Shown piece by piece: positions 53,310-64,000 of a stretch of 64,000 nucleotides of DNA. The notes beneath the pieces are model-generated. The model ran no database searches. It was not told the DNA's origin and saw only the letters and a program-made list of their open reading frames with translations. The position numbers and the translations under genes are program-made. Origin of the DNA: Protopterus annectens. Its lineage: Eukaryota; Chordata; Ceratodontiformes; Protopteridae. Where the stretch lies: contig NC_056725.1 in the NCBI RefSeq assembly GCF_019279795.1, positions 1,068,303,020 to 1,068,367,019 on the forward strand, in the 5' to 3' direction. Positions within the stretch are counted from its first letter, which is position 1. Each line of letters begins with the position of its first letter.

Positions 53310-54890
53310 TTAGGTCCATGATGCTGTGTTCCATAGCTTTGCATAACACACTCATCAGGCTAATGGGAGATAGTTCCCACGGTCTGTAGTAAGTCCTCCT
53401 TTGTGGGGAGGGGGTGACTGTGGAGTGCATCATTTGGTAGGGTGAAAGCCAGAGGTGAGGCTGTGATTGAAAAGGCACACAGGTGTGGTGCCAGATCACT
53501 CTGTAGTTCATGTAGAACACAGCCAGGCATATTGTCAGGTCACATAGAATCTGTATTCTTGGCCTTGGACAGTGCTGTTTTAGCCTGTACAGGAGTAATA
53601 CTGGGTGCTTGACAATCTACTGGTATTGTGATTGGTCCTTTGGTGGGGGAGAGAGGGGCAAAGTTGGCACTGAATGTGTTGGTCAGTATATTAACAATAT
53701 CTGTTGGCTCGGTATAGGAGGTGCCATTGCACAGTAGCTCAAAGCAAATCTGGGTATTGCCAGGGAGATTCTTTACATAACTATAGAAGGCCTTGTGGTT
53801 GTCTTTACTATCTGCTGCAATTCAGTTTTCATAGCTAGCTTTAGAGGATTTGATGAGGGATCTCAACTTTTTGTTGAGGCTGATAAGGAAGTTTTTCCAG
53901 TCTTGGGACTTAACCTTATTCCACATCAGTTTCCTCCTTCTTTTGTAGAGTTTGTTTATGGCAGGGGACCACCAGATTGGCTTCCTTTTCTGGAAGAGAG
54001 CATCTTGATTCTATTGGGTGTGGCAGAATCCATGCATTTGTGTACATGTTTGTATGGTGCATTGCTCTATGATTCATCAGTCATGCAACTATTCTCCATT
54101 TGCATGGGTGCTGTGAAATTATCCACCTCTGTTTGTAGGAGCCCAAAGTTGCCTTTAGAAAGGTTTTTCATGGTGTTTACCTTTGCAGGGGTGGGTGGGT
54201 GGGAGGGTTGTGGGTTTCCAAGGTGATTAGTTTGTGGCCAGATCTAACAAGGGAGGAGTTGATTACTGGTGTACAGTTACAGTCACCCATGTTAGCAATG
54301 ACCCGGTCAAGGATGTTCAACATGTAGTGGGGTAAGAACGAGCTTGTCCAAGCAATTGGAATTGCTGAATTCCAGGAAATGTTGGGCAAGTGCATTGATA
54401 CATGAGTAGCTTTCCCAGTTAATGGAGGGGTAGTTGAAGTCAACCAGTATGACAGTGTTAGTTTGGACCCTAATACTCTCCAGTATGATTAAGAACATGG
54501 AGTGTGAATCTTGGGACATCAGTGGGGACCTATAGCAGGCTACAACCTGAATTGCTGTCTTACCCAATGTTAGCTGCACCTGCAGTATCTCTGATGCGCT
54601 ATGTGGAGCTACCAGTCTGAAGGTGTGCGCATCCTTTATGGATATAGAAACACCACCACCTTTGAAGCTTCAGTCCAAGTTCTGAGGCCAAAAGGTGTGG
54701 AATGAGTTATAGCCTGGTAGTGCAGGGGTGCTTTCTGTTGCCTTGAACCAGGTCTCTGTTACAGCACAAATATTGATGTTCACCATTTTAAGGCATGCTT
54801 CGAGTGATTGCATTTTGAGATTTAGACTTAAAGCACTGAGCAGCATGACCCTCAGATTGCATTTGTTTGTCGCTGTTATAGATTTATTTA
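53308..54890 (-). mobile_element. CR1 copy D, 5' half (continued after the insertion)
   Basis: It resumes exactly where 48801 stops, with ttaggtccatgatgctgtgt on the plus strand. On the minus strand it covers the RT N-terminal part (SNKSL-type and KAMEHSIMDLI, about 53345), the linker and the endonuclease: VACYRSPLMSQDSH and NTVILVDFNYPSINWE, about 54579-54400, and [12 protein letters not shown], about 54770-54735. It ends with the ORF2 start (NLKMQSLEA near 54810). The DFNYPSINW block has GD changed to VD. It is cut at its 5' side against the TA repeat at 54903. ORF1 is absent. Confidence 0.88.
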
Positions 54891-54900
54891 TATTTATGTC

Positions 54901-55018
<118 letters not shown>

Positions 55019-55230
55019 GTGTGTGTGTATTTATTTACTTATATATATATATATTATATGTATATTTTATATGTATATCTCTACATATATGTATTTATTA
55101 TTCTATATATATTCATCTCCATACATATATACATTTATATATATGTAAAACCTGACTGATTCTACAGAGTCTTTTCCCTACTGTTGACTGACACTACTGA
55201 ATGATATGTTTGAAAAAGCATCAGTCATTT

Positions 55231-55520
55231 TTATAGCTCAGATAGCTTAGTGATAAAGTGCTGTTGCGATGGTGTACAGGGTCCTGGGTTCAAAACCTAC
55301 AAGGGCTGATTATTTTGTTGCTGGTCAGAACAAGGGCTGTTAGATACAGTCACTTTTATGCAACTGTAAGTGGGTTTGTGTGGGTTTGCACGATGGTAAG
55401 CAATACCAACACATGGTTAAATGAAAAACTGGTTAATCTGTGTAGGCATCCATTAACATCGTGCAAACTCGCTTACTGCTGCTTACTGCTGCTTACTGCA
55501 GCTTACTCTCGCTTACCCCA
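55231..55520 (+). mobile_element. tRNA-derived SINE, left half of the composite family
   Basis: A tRNA-like head with A box tagcttagtgat (55243-55254) and B box ggttcaaaacc (55287-55297), then the body shared with 44060-44270, ending in repeated cgcttactgctgctta words. About 90 bases upstream (55145-55230; gactgattctacagag, aatgatatgtttgaaaaagc) also match 43915-43985, so the shared unit starts before the tRNA-like head. The opposed right-hand head is absent here. Confidence 0.72.
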
Positions 55521-56088
55521 TGCTAATTTCTTTAAAAGAAAAGAAAAAAGGGGTGATAGGAAAGTGGTGAAAAAAGGGGCATGCAGAGGGAAAAACAATA
55601 TGAAAGATAACAAGGGATGTGCAGGACAGATGTAGGGAAGATCCATAGCTGTCCATTTCTTCTACAGCAACAACTGTGCATTTATACAGAATTTAGAGGT
55701 ACATTTGGACACTCAAACCCCTGAGAGAGGGGTGAGGACAACAATAATGTGTTGTGAAGCCAAATGGACCAGATTACATGTGACCAGTGGACGTGTGTGT
55801 GAAATGGCAGCTATGGATGGGGAGACTTTTTTTGTGGGAACAGATTGCCTTTTTTTTTTTTTTTTTCATAAGGTGAAAGTGAGATGTTGGGGAAGGATAG
55901 TAGGTATATTTGGGGAGGTAGGTTGGGTAGGAAGACAGACAAGACAGACAAGACTGCAGACAGAGATGGTATATGACACATGTGGGGGGTAAACACCTTG
56001 GATGGGGAGGGTGGTTGGGAATCGGACACCCTCAAGCCCCCAAATGGATACAGTGGGACTGAGGTTCCCACCCATGGGCAGTTACCAC
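55521..56088. other. No recognised feature
   Basis: A purine-rich stretch and a T run near 55850-55866. The short frames have no known motif. This could be the 3' side of the Harbinger-like element whose Myb-like gene follows. Confidence 0.35.
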
Positions 56089-56431
56089 TGCACCTTCACA
56101 GTCCCAAAGGTGGCTGTACTGAGGGCTGAGAAGGAGGGTCAGGCTGACCCTCAAGATGCACTGTGTGGCCCACAAGTTGACATAGCAGATCTCCAAATTC
56201 CTTTAGAAGCTCACTACACACAAATCCCCCAACCTGACGATGGATAACTGTATCCTGTCCTTGCCCAGTCCCTGGGGTCAGGCCCCCTGAGGCGGTTCCA
56301 CCCAAAGGTGGTGCAGGACCAGTAGGCAAGGAGGTCTCAGGTTGGATCTTAGATGTGCTGGGGCCTGGTGCCATGGACAATTGAGGCAAGACAGGCGGAT
56401 CCACTGGGATTGGCCTTCCCAGATGTGCTAT

Positions 56432-57060
56432 GGTTCATAGGTTCATAGGTGTGTACTAGGCTATCGGCCTTGGAGTCTATGTAAGCCTAGTCCAAGAAGA
56501 TTCCCCTGGCATCTTGCTGCCCATGTTAGTAATGACCAAATCGAGGATGTTTTTACCCCTGGTGGCGGTAAGAATGAGTTGGTACAAGGTGTTGGAATTT
56601 ATGAATTGCAGAAAATGTTGAGCTAGTGTGTTGTTACATTTGTAATTTTCCCAGTTAATGGAGTGGTAGTTAAAGTCTCCCAGTGTAAGGGTATTGGGTT
56701 GTACCTTAATATTTTCCAGGGTGTTTAGGAATCTGGAGTGGGAGTCTTGGGACATGGTGGGGGATCTATAATAGGCTACAACCTGGATTGCAGTCCTGCC
56801 CAGTGTTAATTGTACCTGAAGTATCTGTGATGCGTTATGTTGGGCTACTAGTCTGGAGGTGTGCATATCCTTTATGAATATGGGGCTTCTGTCCAGGTTT
56901 TGGGACGAAAAGTGTGGTATGAAGTATAGCCTGGTAGCACAGGGGTGCTCTCTGGAGCCTTGAATCAGGTCCCTGTTACTGCACAAATGTCAATGGTCTC
57001 CATTTTAAAGAGTGCTTCGAGCGAGTGCATTTTGAGATTTAGACTTCTAGTTTTATAACA
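56432..57060 (-). mobile_element. CR1 copy F, internally deleted
   Basis: On the minus strand the ORF2 start and endonuclease (AVTxT near 56980, IFIKDMHTSRLVAQHNAS, VQLTLGRTAIQVVAYYRSP, LTLGDFNYHSINWENY, NILDLVITNMGS; 57050-56510) are followed directly by the CR1 3' end (about 56505-56432, with the gttcata octamers). The whole RT and C-terminal region, about 2 kb, is missing. The endonuclease is most similar to copy D. It is closely flanked by Harbinger-like sequence. Confidence 0.85.
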
Positions 57061-57514
57061 TATGTTGGTTAGTCATGATAAACACATTCCAGGATTAGTT
57101 ATAACAGCATGCATAGGTATTCCCATTAACCCAAAACAACAGATTTGGAACAGTTGCATAGCAAACAGAACGCATGTATATATGGAACCACAGTGGCCAT
57201 TATAATCACATGCAGGTTACATTGATAGCAACAGGCCACCAATGATAGCATTTGAACAGGGAACATTAATAGTCAAAGATTTAAATATTTGTAGAACAAT
57301 AGGACAGATGTCCGAACAGTAGGTTTGGTGAAAAACATATCCATTGATTTATGTGTTTAGATTATTGGTACAAATATGGTAGGGGAAAGAAAGAGATGCC
57401 AATTAACAACTGTATAGGCTTCAATTTCTCACAACTTTAATCATTATTGCTCTAATCATTACTCTCCAGGTATTACCTCACTTTACATCAACCTATGGCC
57501 TTGGGTTGGGCAGT

Positions 57515-57664
57515 AATATGTTTGTACACAGTGTATAATTACAGCCTTCTTACAGCTAATTTAAACCTTTTCTTACCTGGCAGACCTGTGGAGGAAATTT
57601 CTGTTAACACTACCTGACTGTTTCTAACCATATTTATGTTGTCAGGGTTACATATGTGCACTCA

Positions 57665-57739
<75 letters not shown>

Positions 57740-58043
57740 ACTGCCATACTCTGCCTTGATTTCTATCGGTCACCCTGGGTGTGGGCAGCAGTGGCAACTA
57801 GCTGTGACAGTGTGACACTTGAGGGACATTTCTTGGAGGAGACTACTTGGTGTATGTTCTTATATTGCTGTCATTTGCAGCCTTGGCATTGAACAGTGGG
57901 TGTTGTACACAGTGTATAAGTACAGCCTTCTTACAGCTAAGATATACCTTTTTTTTACCTGGTAGACCTGTGGAGGAAATTTCTGTTAACACTACCTGAC
58001 TGTTTCTACCATATTCACATTCAGGATTACAAATGTGCACTCA

Positions 58044-58126
<83 letters not shown>

Positions 58127-58400
58127 ACTGCTATACTCTGCCTTGATTTCTATCAGTCACCCCCTGGGTGTGGGCGGCAGTGGTAACTAGCTGTGACAGT
58201 GTGACACCTGAGGGACATTTCTTGGAGGAGACTACTTGGTGTATGTACTTATCCAACTGTCATTTGCAGTCTTGAGGATGGACAATTGGTGTTGTGCACA
58301 GTCTATAAGTACAGCCTTCTTACAGCTAAGATATTCCTTTTCTTACCTGGTAGACCTGTGGAGGAAATTTTAGTTAACACTACCTGACTGTTTCTATACA
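57515..58400. repeat. Tandem repeat, about 385-bp units, with internal (TG)n
   Basis: Unit starts with gtacacagtgtataa at about 57524, 57905 and 58294 (spacings 381 and 389); the third unit is partial, to about 58400. Each unit contains cttcttacagctaa, gacctgtggaggaaattt, a (TG)n tract (57668-57737 and 58046-58124), ctctgccttgatttctatc and gagggacatttcttggagga. The copies are highly similar, so the duplication is fairly recent. Confidence 0.88.
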
Positions 58401-59150
58401 TATTCACTTATTCTTGGGTGAAAACATGCATACAGCTTACTACCACTCCCAGGATTCGAGCCGTGCCTGTTTGTGCATAAAATGGAACAAAGTTTGTGTT
58501 TCATCAGAATGAGCTGTTGAGAAACTATGGTTTCTTATTTGACTGATATCTGCCTAATACTCTCTTGGTTGTATAATTTGACCTTGCAATTGTGACATTC
58601 ATGCATGGCAGATAGTTCTTATACTGTGTATTATAACTTTGACAAAGCACAGTCTGGAAAACTCTGGTTAACACAACATTACTATTCAGGTTTTAGATCT
58701 TGGTGCATGGAACATTTCATATAGTTAATCTCCTGTTTTACAAATCCATAATCTTTGTCAGATGAGCCTTGATTATTTAATGCTTTCAGAGCTCTAGTTG
58801 CTGTGCAGAAACTGTAACACATTTTGAGTCATACCGCCACATACCAAAGTAAACACGACCAGTCTGGGGTTTTAACTTTTATTGACAAGTACTGACACTT
58901 TTATTGATATATACCCTGTACGTCACTATTACACTGCTAACATCTTGTTTATTCAGTACAAACCATACCCATTTTTAAATACTGACAGGTGACATTCTAC
59001 TCCTTTCTATTTATTTGCCCTGAATACTACAATCTAGATTTGTACTCACCAGCTTCATGATGCAGCCTTAGCAGCCAGCTGGCATGGGTGTCCAAGTTCA
59101 CAGCTCTCTCATCTGCAGCTTGCATACCTATCCATCACATACACAGGCTG
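58401..59150. other. No recognisable feature
   Basis: No element or coding similarity detected. It may be internal to the second Harbinger-like element. Confidence 0.4.
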
Positions 59151-59569
59151 GACTTTGGAAAACACTTATTGATACTGATACTTACACACATCTGGGACAT
59201 TCCCTGCCTGTGCATCTTGGACCCACTGGTCCAGGACCTCCCTCTTCCTACTCTTCAAGTCAGCAAAATGGTGCTGGACCTCCTCACCAGTCCGAAGGAT
59301 GACAGTGGCAAAGGTGAGATCATGTGTGAAATGATCCTATGCTTCCTCTTTGTATTGGGAGCCCTGGTACTTGTCCTGCAGCAGTCTCCCTTCATGGTCT
59401 TTTATGAGGAGTCCAACCATGACCCTGGACTCCTGAATGCACCAGCACTGCACCCGAAAGCGCACACCTTCACCAACACCAGCCATAGTGTCTGCAGTGA
59501 TGAGCTACAACTGGTTATGGGCTGTATTCCCACCTCCAAGGTTTAAATAGGGCTGATTTCCTGCACTTT

Positions 59570-60135
59570 GCCATGATTGGATGGTTTTGAATATGCTGAG
59601 CTAAGCATCAGGCAAACCCGCATAGCACAGATAAGCATTGCTTAAAGGGGTAGAGGCTAAGCACTGCTTACCAGTGCACAAATCTGCCTAGCTATGCTAA
59701 TTATTGCTAAACATACAAGTGTAAGCAATGTTTACTCCAGCTAAGCATAGCTGAGCACAATTTTGCATTGTTCAGCTTTCATTTTATGGACTATCGGGAT
59801 TGTGGGGTTGATTCCTTATTTATGACATCTTATGATATGTATGTTTTCCTTCCATAACATCCCCCCTATGTGCTTTCATTACCTTATATTCTTTTGTGGC
59901 TATACTGTATGAGACACTTGTACTTATATATGGGTTTCACATCTCAACTACACTGATACCTCACATTTGGACTTGCTACACTAGCCTGGTTAACAAATAT
60001 ATATCATGCACTACCTATTTATTAAAAAGATACTTTTAGTGCTGTTCTCACATATAAAAAATGAATCGATTGCATTGGGGCTTGAACCGTGAATACCTGC
60101 ATGCTAATTGAATGTTCTAACCACTACACTATTTC
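59570..60135 (-). mobile_element. tRNA-derived SINE, right half of the composite family
   Basis: On the minus strand the head has A box TGTAGTGGTTAG (from 60117-60128) and B box GGTTCAAGCC (from 60079-60088). The body runs down to the TAAGC/GCTTA-rich zone at 59575-59790. Phrases such as tatactgtatgagacactt and gatacttttagtgctgtt match 44448-44468 and 44608-44626. The opposed left head found at 43988 is absent. Confidence 0.72.
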
Positions 60136-60369
60136 ACTTTGGCTGTTGCGGCTGTATGTTTCTGTTTAGCTCCTTCGGATGTTTAAGCTATGCTATGCAC
60201 AGTTGCGTGACTCACACACCTGCTCAACTATGCTTAAACTTTAGTGGGGATGGGAAAAAAAAAATAAACGTGTTTTGTTTTTTTTGTACTGTATGCGTAT
60301 GCACATTGCTTTCCTGCATCTTAGGGCAGGACATCTGGACAGCTACATCATATGTGGGGGAATTGGCTT

Positions 60370-60545
60370 AAATGTTCCTCTCAGGAACATGCTTACTTAT
60401 TTGGTATGCCAGCATGTACACTGGCATACCATTGTGGACATTATCTGTGCTGGTCCATTGTGGGGGCTGTGCTTTTACTGTATTTTGTCTGCGGACACTA
60501 TTATGTTATGATAACAGTGTCCGTGGACACTGTTAGTTGCTTTGA
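60370..60545. other. Cluster of perfect hairpins
   Basis: At least two perfect stems occur in a row: 60372-60379 with 60383-60390 (atgttcct/aggaacat), and 60403-60412 with 60421-60430 (ggtatgccag/ctggcatacc). A set of overlapping ggacac/gtgtcc inversions follows at 60491-60535. It is located between the SINE and the Harbinger-like terminus, so subterminal transposon palindromes are the simplest reading. Confidence 0.6.
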
Positions 60546-60725
60546 AATTGCTGTATGGCAATTCTAGAGTGCAGGGGGAATGTGTACTGTGCGAGCAATG
60601 CTTGGACATACCCCATGCACTCGTACACTGATCATGTCCATGTGGTGACTACAGCAGCACACCTTCATTAATATGTTAGGCTTGCTGCTGTTGTACATGG
60701 GCACAATCCGCTCTGTGCAGTAATA

Positions 60726-60761
60726 GCACTATTCCTGCACAGAGTTTCATGAATTCTGGGG
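60726..60761 (-). mobile_element. Possible Harbinger-like terminus
   Basis: The reverse complement begins ccccagaattcatgaaactc and continues to tgcaggaatagtgc, resembling 28884-28924 in inverted orientation. It would be the outer end of the element that holds the Myb-like gene at 56-59.5 kb. The target duplication was not established. Confidence 0.4.
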
Positions 60762-60764
60762 CAT

Positions 60765-63185
60765 AACTTTGCTTACGCCTTAAATATGACCTGCAGACTC
60801 ATAATTTCATCAAAATCAAAATTTCACCATAGAGTCTACTTACAGAAAGGAATGTTCTTCTCCATTAATCTTGTTTCATTTGAAAACAAAATGCTGGACA
60901 TGTTTTAAATCACCTTTATTTTATATTTCATACAATTATTATGATATTCTTATAAAATCACCATAGCAGAATCTGGTCAAAATTACACAGATGCAGCTTA
61001 GATGCACATTAAAAAGGGTGAGATTCAACCTTTATTACATTTTAACAAATTTTAAAATATACAATACTCTTAACAAGCTCCCGTTTGTATTACACACAAG
61101 CATCTGTAAGGAACACACTGAAAAAGATGAACTTTATCTTTTAAGCTTAACTTCTTGTAACAAGAAATACCTAAATGTTAATATTTCACAATCAGTACTT
61201 AGATTATTGCTACCCCCTCTCCAGTAATAAATGCTTCACTCATTCACCACATCTCCTTTACATTGTTAATAATCATGTACTGAGTTAGCAGTGTATAATC
61301 AACCCCTTCACTTAACATGTACTTCCCTGCCAGTTAACACCCAGCACAGTGGCTGACCTTCTCTCCTCAGACAACCCAATGCCTGGACATCTTTCATCAC
61401 CTTACTGACCCCCCCTAATGAAGCAAAGAAACTTGGTCTTCAAAACTGTTTAATTTGATGTAGTGTTAAAACATTTAAAGACTACATAGTAAGCCAGAAA
61501 CAAACTAATTATTCTGACATGCAGGATTGCCTTTTTTTAAGCTTAGAAACCCTTGGAATACATCTGGATTTCCTTTAGTCTAATGCAGATAAATACACAG
61601 CAGTTCCACTTCTACTCATAATTAAGGCAAACTAGACTAAATAACCAAATACTAAACTGCCTATTAATCCCATAACTGCTTGACATTTCAACTTACTTCC
61701 ATTTATAGCAATATATGTGCAGGTGACCTTCCTACCATACTTATTTTATTTATTTATGGTTTATTGATTGGGGTAACCTTACTTGGAAGTGCCCATTTTC
61801 AGAAGCTGCTGGAAATAATACTAGAGAGCATAGAGACATGATAGAAATATGATGGATACAAAAAATAAAATAATCATATATCTGCAGCAACTCCGATATG
61901 CATAATGCTTTGAGCAGTGAGCACTATTAGAAAAACAATTATAGAAATGTTACGTAATTAGATATACTTTCCAGGCTGAGACTGAAATAGGTCCCTTTGG
62001 ATCAATGTTCTACTCTAGTAAGTAAACTGAAAACAATATAAATAAATAAATAAATAAATAAAATAAATCAGAAAAAAGTAATACAAAGAAAACATAACAA
62101 GAAGTGGCAAAACATGAATAAGTGGGTTGTTAATTCAGGTATGTACATTTATTTCAAAATAAACCTTGTGACCAACATGAGACAGTAAAAATATGAGTCA
62201 TAACAATACACATCATGCTTTAAGAGGTGACTACTATACTATTCGAAAGGTATTTATAAGAATTTTATGTAATTAGCTACCACTTCATTTGATACAGGAT
62301 ATGCTAGTATTAAACGTGACCTCACGTGATGACTTGAATGTCAAGAAGTTAAAATTGTCTCATAAGCATTGCAGGGATGAGTTCCAAGTGTTAGCAAGGA
62401 AGTAGCTAGGGACATAATAATGCTTTCTTTACTACTAGAAAAAATATGTGTTGGACAATATTTGTAGTTGGTAAGTTATATACCTAAGGAGGCCTGAAGT
62501 CATTATAAGACATTTGCAGTTATATAATATTTTGTGAGAGAAAAATTAGATTCATGTCATTAACTCTAGTAATGTATTTCAATATGGTATCAGCAATGTG
62601 AAATTATTTAATTTACTGTACATGTAAAGGAATTCTGCTTGAGTAATCATTTTCAGAGAATGTACTCAGATGCTGAGGCTATTTATAGACATAGGTGTAA
62701 TAATGAGGCTAATATATTTTAGTCAAAAGATTGTGCGCTTGGTGTTCTTTTCATTTACTGCCAGTCTGGATTCAAGAAACAGTAACTTCAAAGCATTGCC
62801 TACTAGTTACATAGTGGCAGTCAGTAAGTTTAGGTTAGAAGCAGCAGCAATTACAGTGTGCAGTGTATTTTCTATACTGAATTAATCTCAGTGCTTTTAT
62901 ATGATGACCCAAGTTTTTGTAAAGATAGGAAAGAGTAAAGTCCAATTTATAAAGTCCAATTAATAGTGCTTTGAGAAATGCCAGTATCAATTTGTATTTC
63001 ATAGGATATTAGTGAGTTCCAAGATATTGCATGGTTTCTGTATTTTAAGTAAATTTTAAACCAGTGTGCGGCAATATTTTGGCTGCCTTTTGAATGTAAC
63101 CTTTTAAAGCTAAAGTATTATTAAATATATTGAAAGTTTTTGAGAAGTTGTAAGAAAGAAGAGGAGAAAGACAGACATTGACAAT
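60765..63185. other. Mostly featureless AT-rich stretch
   Basis: No gene or transposon ends seen. A TTTA-type repeat with a gcccattttcag phrase at about 61738-61805 is like 10409-10480. An (AAAT)n tract lies at about 62040-62066. Short frames have no recognised motif. Confidence 0.5.
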
Positions 63186-63189
63186 ATGG

Positions 63190-64000
63190 TTCAAGCCGTG
63201 GATGTACAAAGCTAGCTAGATAACAACTGTATGCTTGCCAATGTAATAAGCAATGAAAACAGTAGTATTAACAAGACTAATGGTGATGAAGACCATTCCT
63301 TTGTAACAATAGAGAGAGCAGATATTGTTGAATTACAAGTGGAAGATTCTTCAGATCTGGTCAGAAAAGATATTCTTGTAATTGGAGATTCAATTATTAG
63401 AGGAACTGATGCATTCATTTGCAAAGAAGATAATGAACACTGATTACTTTCATGCTTGCCAGGAGCCACAGCAGAAGATGTGAGGCAGGTCTTAGAACAC
63501 TGTAATGTAAGGAAGTACGGATCTGTTTTTATTTATGTTGGTACAAATTATCTCATGTGCAAGGACTTTCTGACTATTAGTATGTAATTTACAGCCCTCT
63601 TAGATAGCATAGTTTATACAGGTGTTTGGACTTATGTTTCACAAATCACATATAGAAAGGAGAATTATGTCACCATGAATGAAAATAATTTTCGGGTATA
63701 TACCTACATGAAAAAATGTACTTGCCCTTTCTCTGACCATGTTCAAGCTGCATCTGCCACTCTTACCTCCCTTCCATACATCCCTTCATTCTACTTCAGA
63801 ACTAAGCCATCCAAGGACATCCACACACTTTTTGAACAGATTAAACTTGATAGGCCCCGTGGTACAGACAACCTTCACCCCTGGTTTATCACTGTAGACA
63901 CAACATCATAACCCCAATGAAACACATCTACAACCTGCATATTACACTTAATATTATTCCTAATATCTAGAAAAATGATAGTGGAAAACCTCTCCCTATG
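63190..64000 (+). pseudogene. Decayed LINE: SGNH-type ORF1 joined to an RT piece
   Basis: The frame 63231-63443 ends in RKDILVIGDSIIRGTDAF, block I of the same SGNH/GDSL family as the CR1 ORF1 but clearly diverged. After a stop, LPGATAEDVRQVLEHC and FIYVGTNY (block III, with Asn kept) follow at 63450-63560. From about 63820 a different frame reads EQIKLDRPRGTDNLHPWF and, near 63935, NIIPNIW. This is the N-terminal finger region of a LINE RT. The endonuclease that should lie between is missing, so there is an internal deletion. It continues beyond the window end. It is not the same family as copies A-F. Confidence 0.68.

Larger units (their letters stand above)
56090..59540 (-). pseudogene. 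Second Harbinger-type Myb-like gene in pieces
   Basis: On the minus strand at about 59500-59310 the sequence encodes MAGVGEGVRF, CWCIQESRVMVGLLIKDH and GSQYKEEA, then a stop. It is followed at about 59305-59180 by ATVILRTGEEVQHHFADLK and SRKREVLDQWVQDA. This is the layout of the Myb/SANT-like domain in Harbinger second proteins; RTGEEVQHHFADLK corresponds to the recognition-helix end. A Pro/Ser-rich frame at 56404-56096 (ending ELLKEFGDLLCQLVGHTV and PPLGL) could be its C-terminal part. In between lie a CR1 fragment and a tandem repeat. A terminus matching 28884 lies at 60726-60761. Confidence 0.5.

Noticed and set aside
57671-57892. Cys/Val-rich open frame
   Set aside because: It is a translation of a (TG)n tract; the same applies to frames at 127 and 16789.
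59088-59546. 152-codon plus-strand frame as a secreted or membrane protein
   Set aside because: The strand opposite encodes a Myb-like domain with recognisable residues. The plus-strand frame is its shadow.

Overview
The window looks like repeat-dominated DNA from a vertebrate nucleus, and I see no host protein-coding gene that I can support. Almost everything recognisable is a transposable element or a simple repeat. The mix is: CR1-clade LINEs whose first protein is an SGNH/GDSL-type esterase, Penelope-like elements (PLEs) with GIY-YIG endonucleases, an L2-like LINE, PIF/Harbinger-type transposase and Myb-like genes, Tc1-type DNA transposons, MITEs, tRNA-derived SINEs and many long TA/CA runs. 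This suggests a non-mammalian vertebrate with a large genome, perhaps an amphibian such as a caecilian or salamander, or a lobe-finned fish. The species cannot be fixed from the sequence alone.

Layout. 0.7-4.8 kb holds a young, nearly complete PLE (PLE1, plus strand) with two almost identical pseudo-LTRs and a 14-bp target-site duplication. 5-10.4 kb is mostly non-coding, with an old tandem repeat, a pogo/Tigger-like MITE and a MITE with long inverted termini lying in TA repeats. 10.6-15.2 kb holds an older minus-strand PLE (PLE2) with both pseudo-LTRs and an inverted scrap at its 5' end. 15.5-17.6 kb is a decayed L2-like LINE (plus). 17.8-25.2 kb holds two minus-strand CR1 copies, one very old and one nearly full length. 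28-31 kb holds a CR1 tail, a Harbinger-like end, a 5'-truncated PLE (PLE3) with its own inverted scrap, and the last part of a Harbinger transposase that PLE3 appears to interrupt.

31-47.3 kb is a patchwork of old repeats. It contains an antisense Myb-like gene of a Harbinger element, two Tc1 transposons (one full-size and dead, one internally deleted), two more GGGTCTA-ended MITEs with perfect 8-bp duplications, a PLE scrap and a composite SINE. Two diverged paralogous blocks (38.5-43.6 and 44.9-46.5 kb) provide natural empty sites for three of the insertions. 47.5-54.9 kb is a nested pair: a CR1 on the minus strand split by a nearly intact full-length CR1 on the plus strand. 55-60.8 kb holds two more SINE copies, an internally deleted CR1, a second antisense Harbinger Myb-like gene, a 385-bp tandem repeat carrying (TG)n tracts, and a Harbinger-like terminus. 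60.8-63.2 kb is featureless, and 63.2-64.0 kb is another decayed LINE that runs off the end.

The autonomous elements would have supplied copying functions: RT plus EN for CR1, RT plus GIY-YIG for PLE, and DDE transposases for Tc1 and Harbinger. The MITEs and SINEs would have borrowed such functions. All long coding regions here carry at least one frame break. PLE1 and the plus-strand CR1 are the closest to intact.
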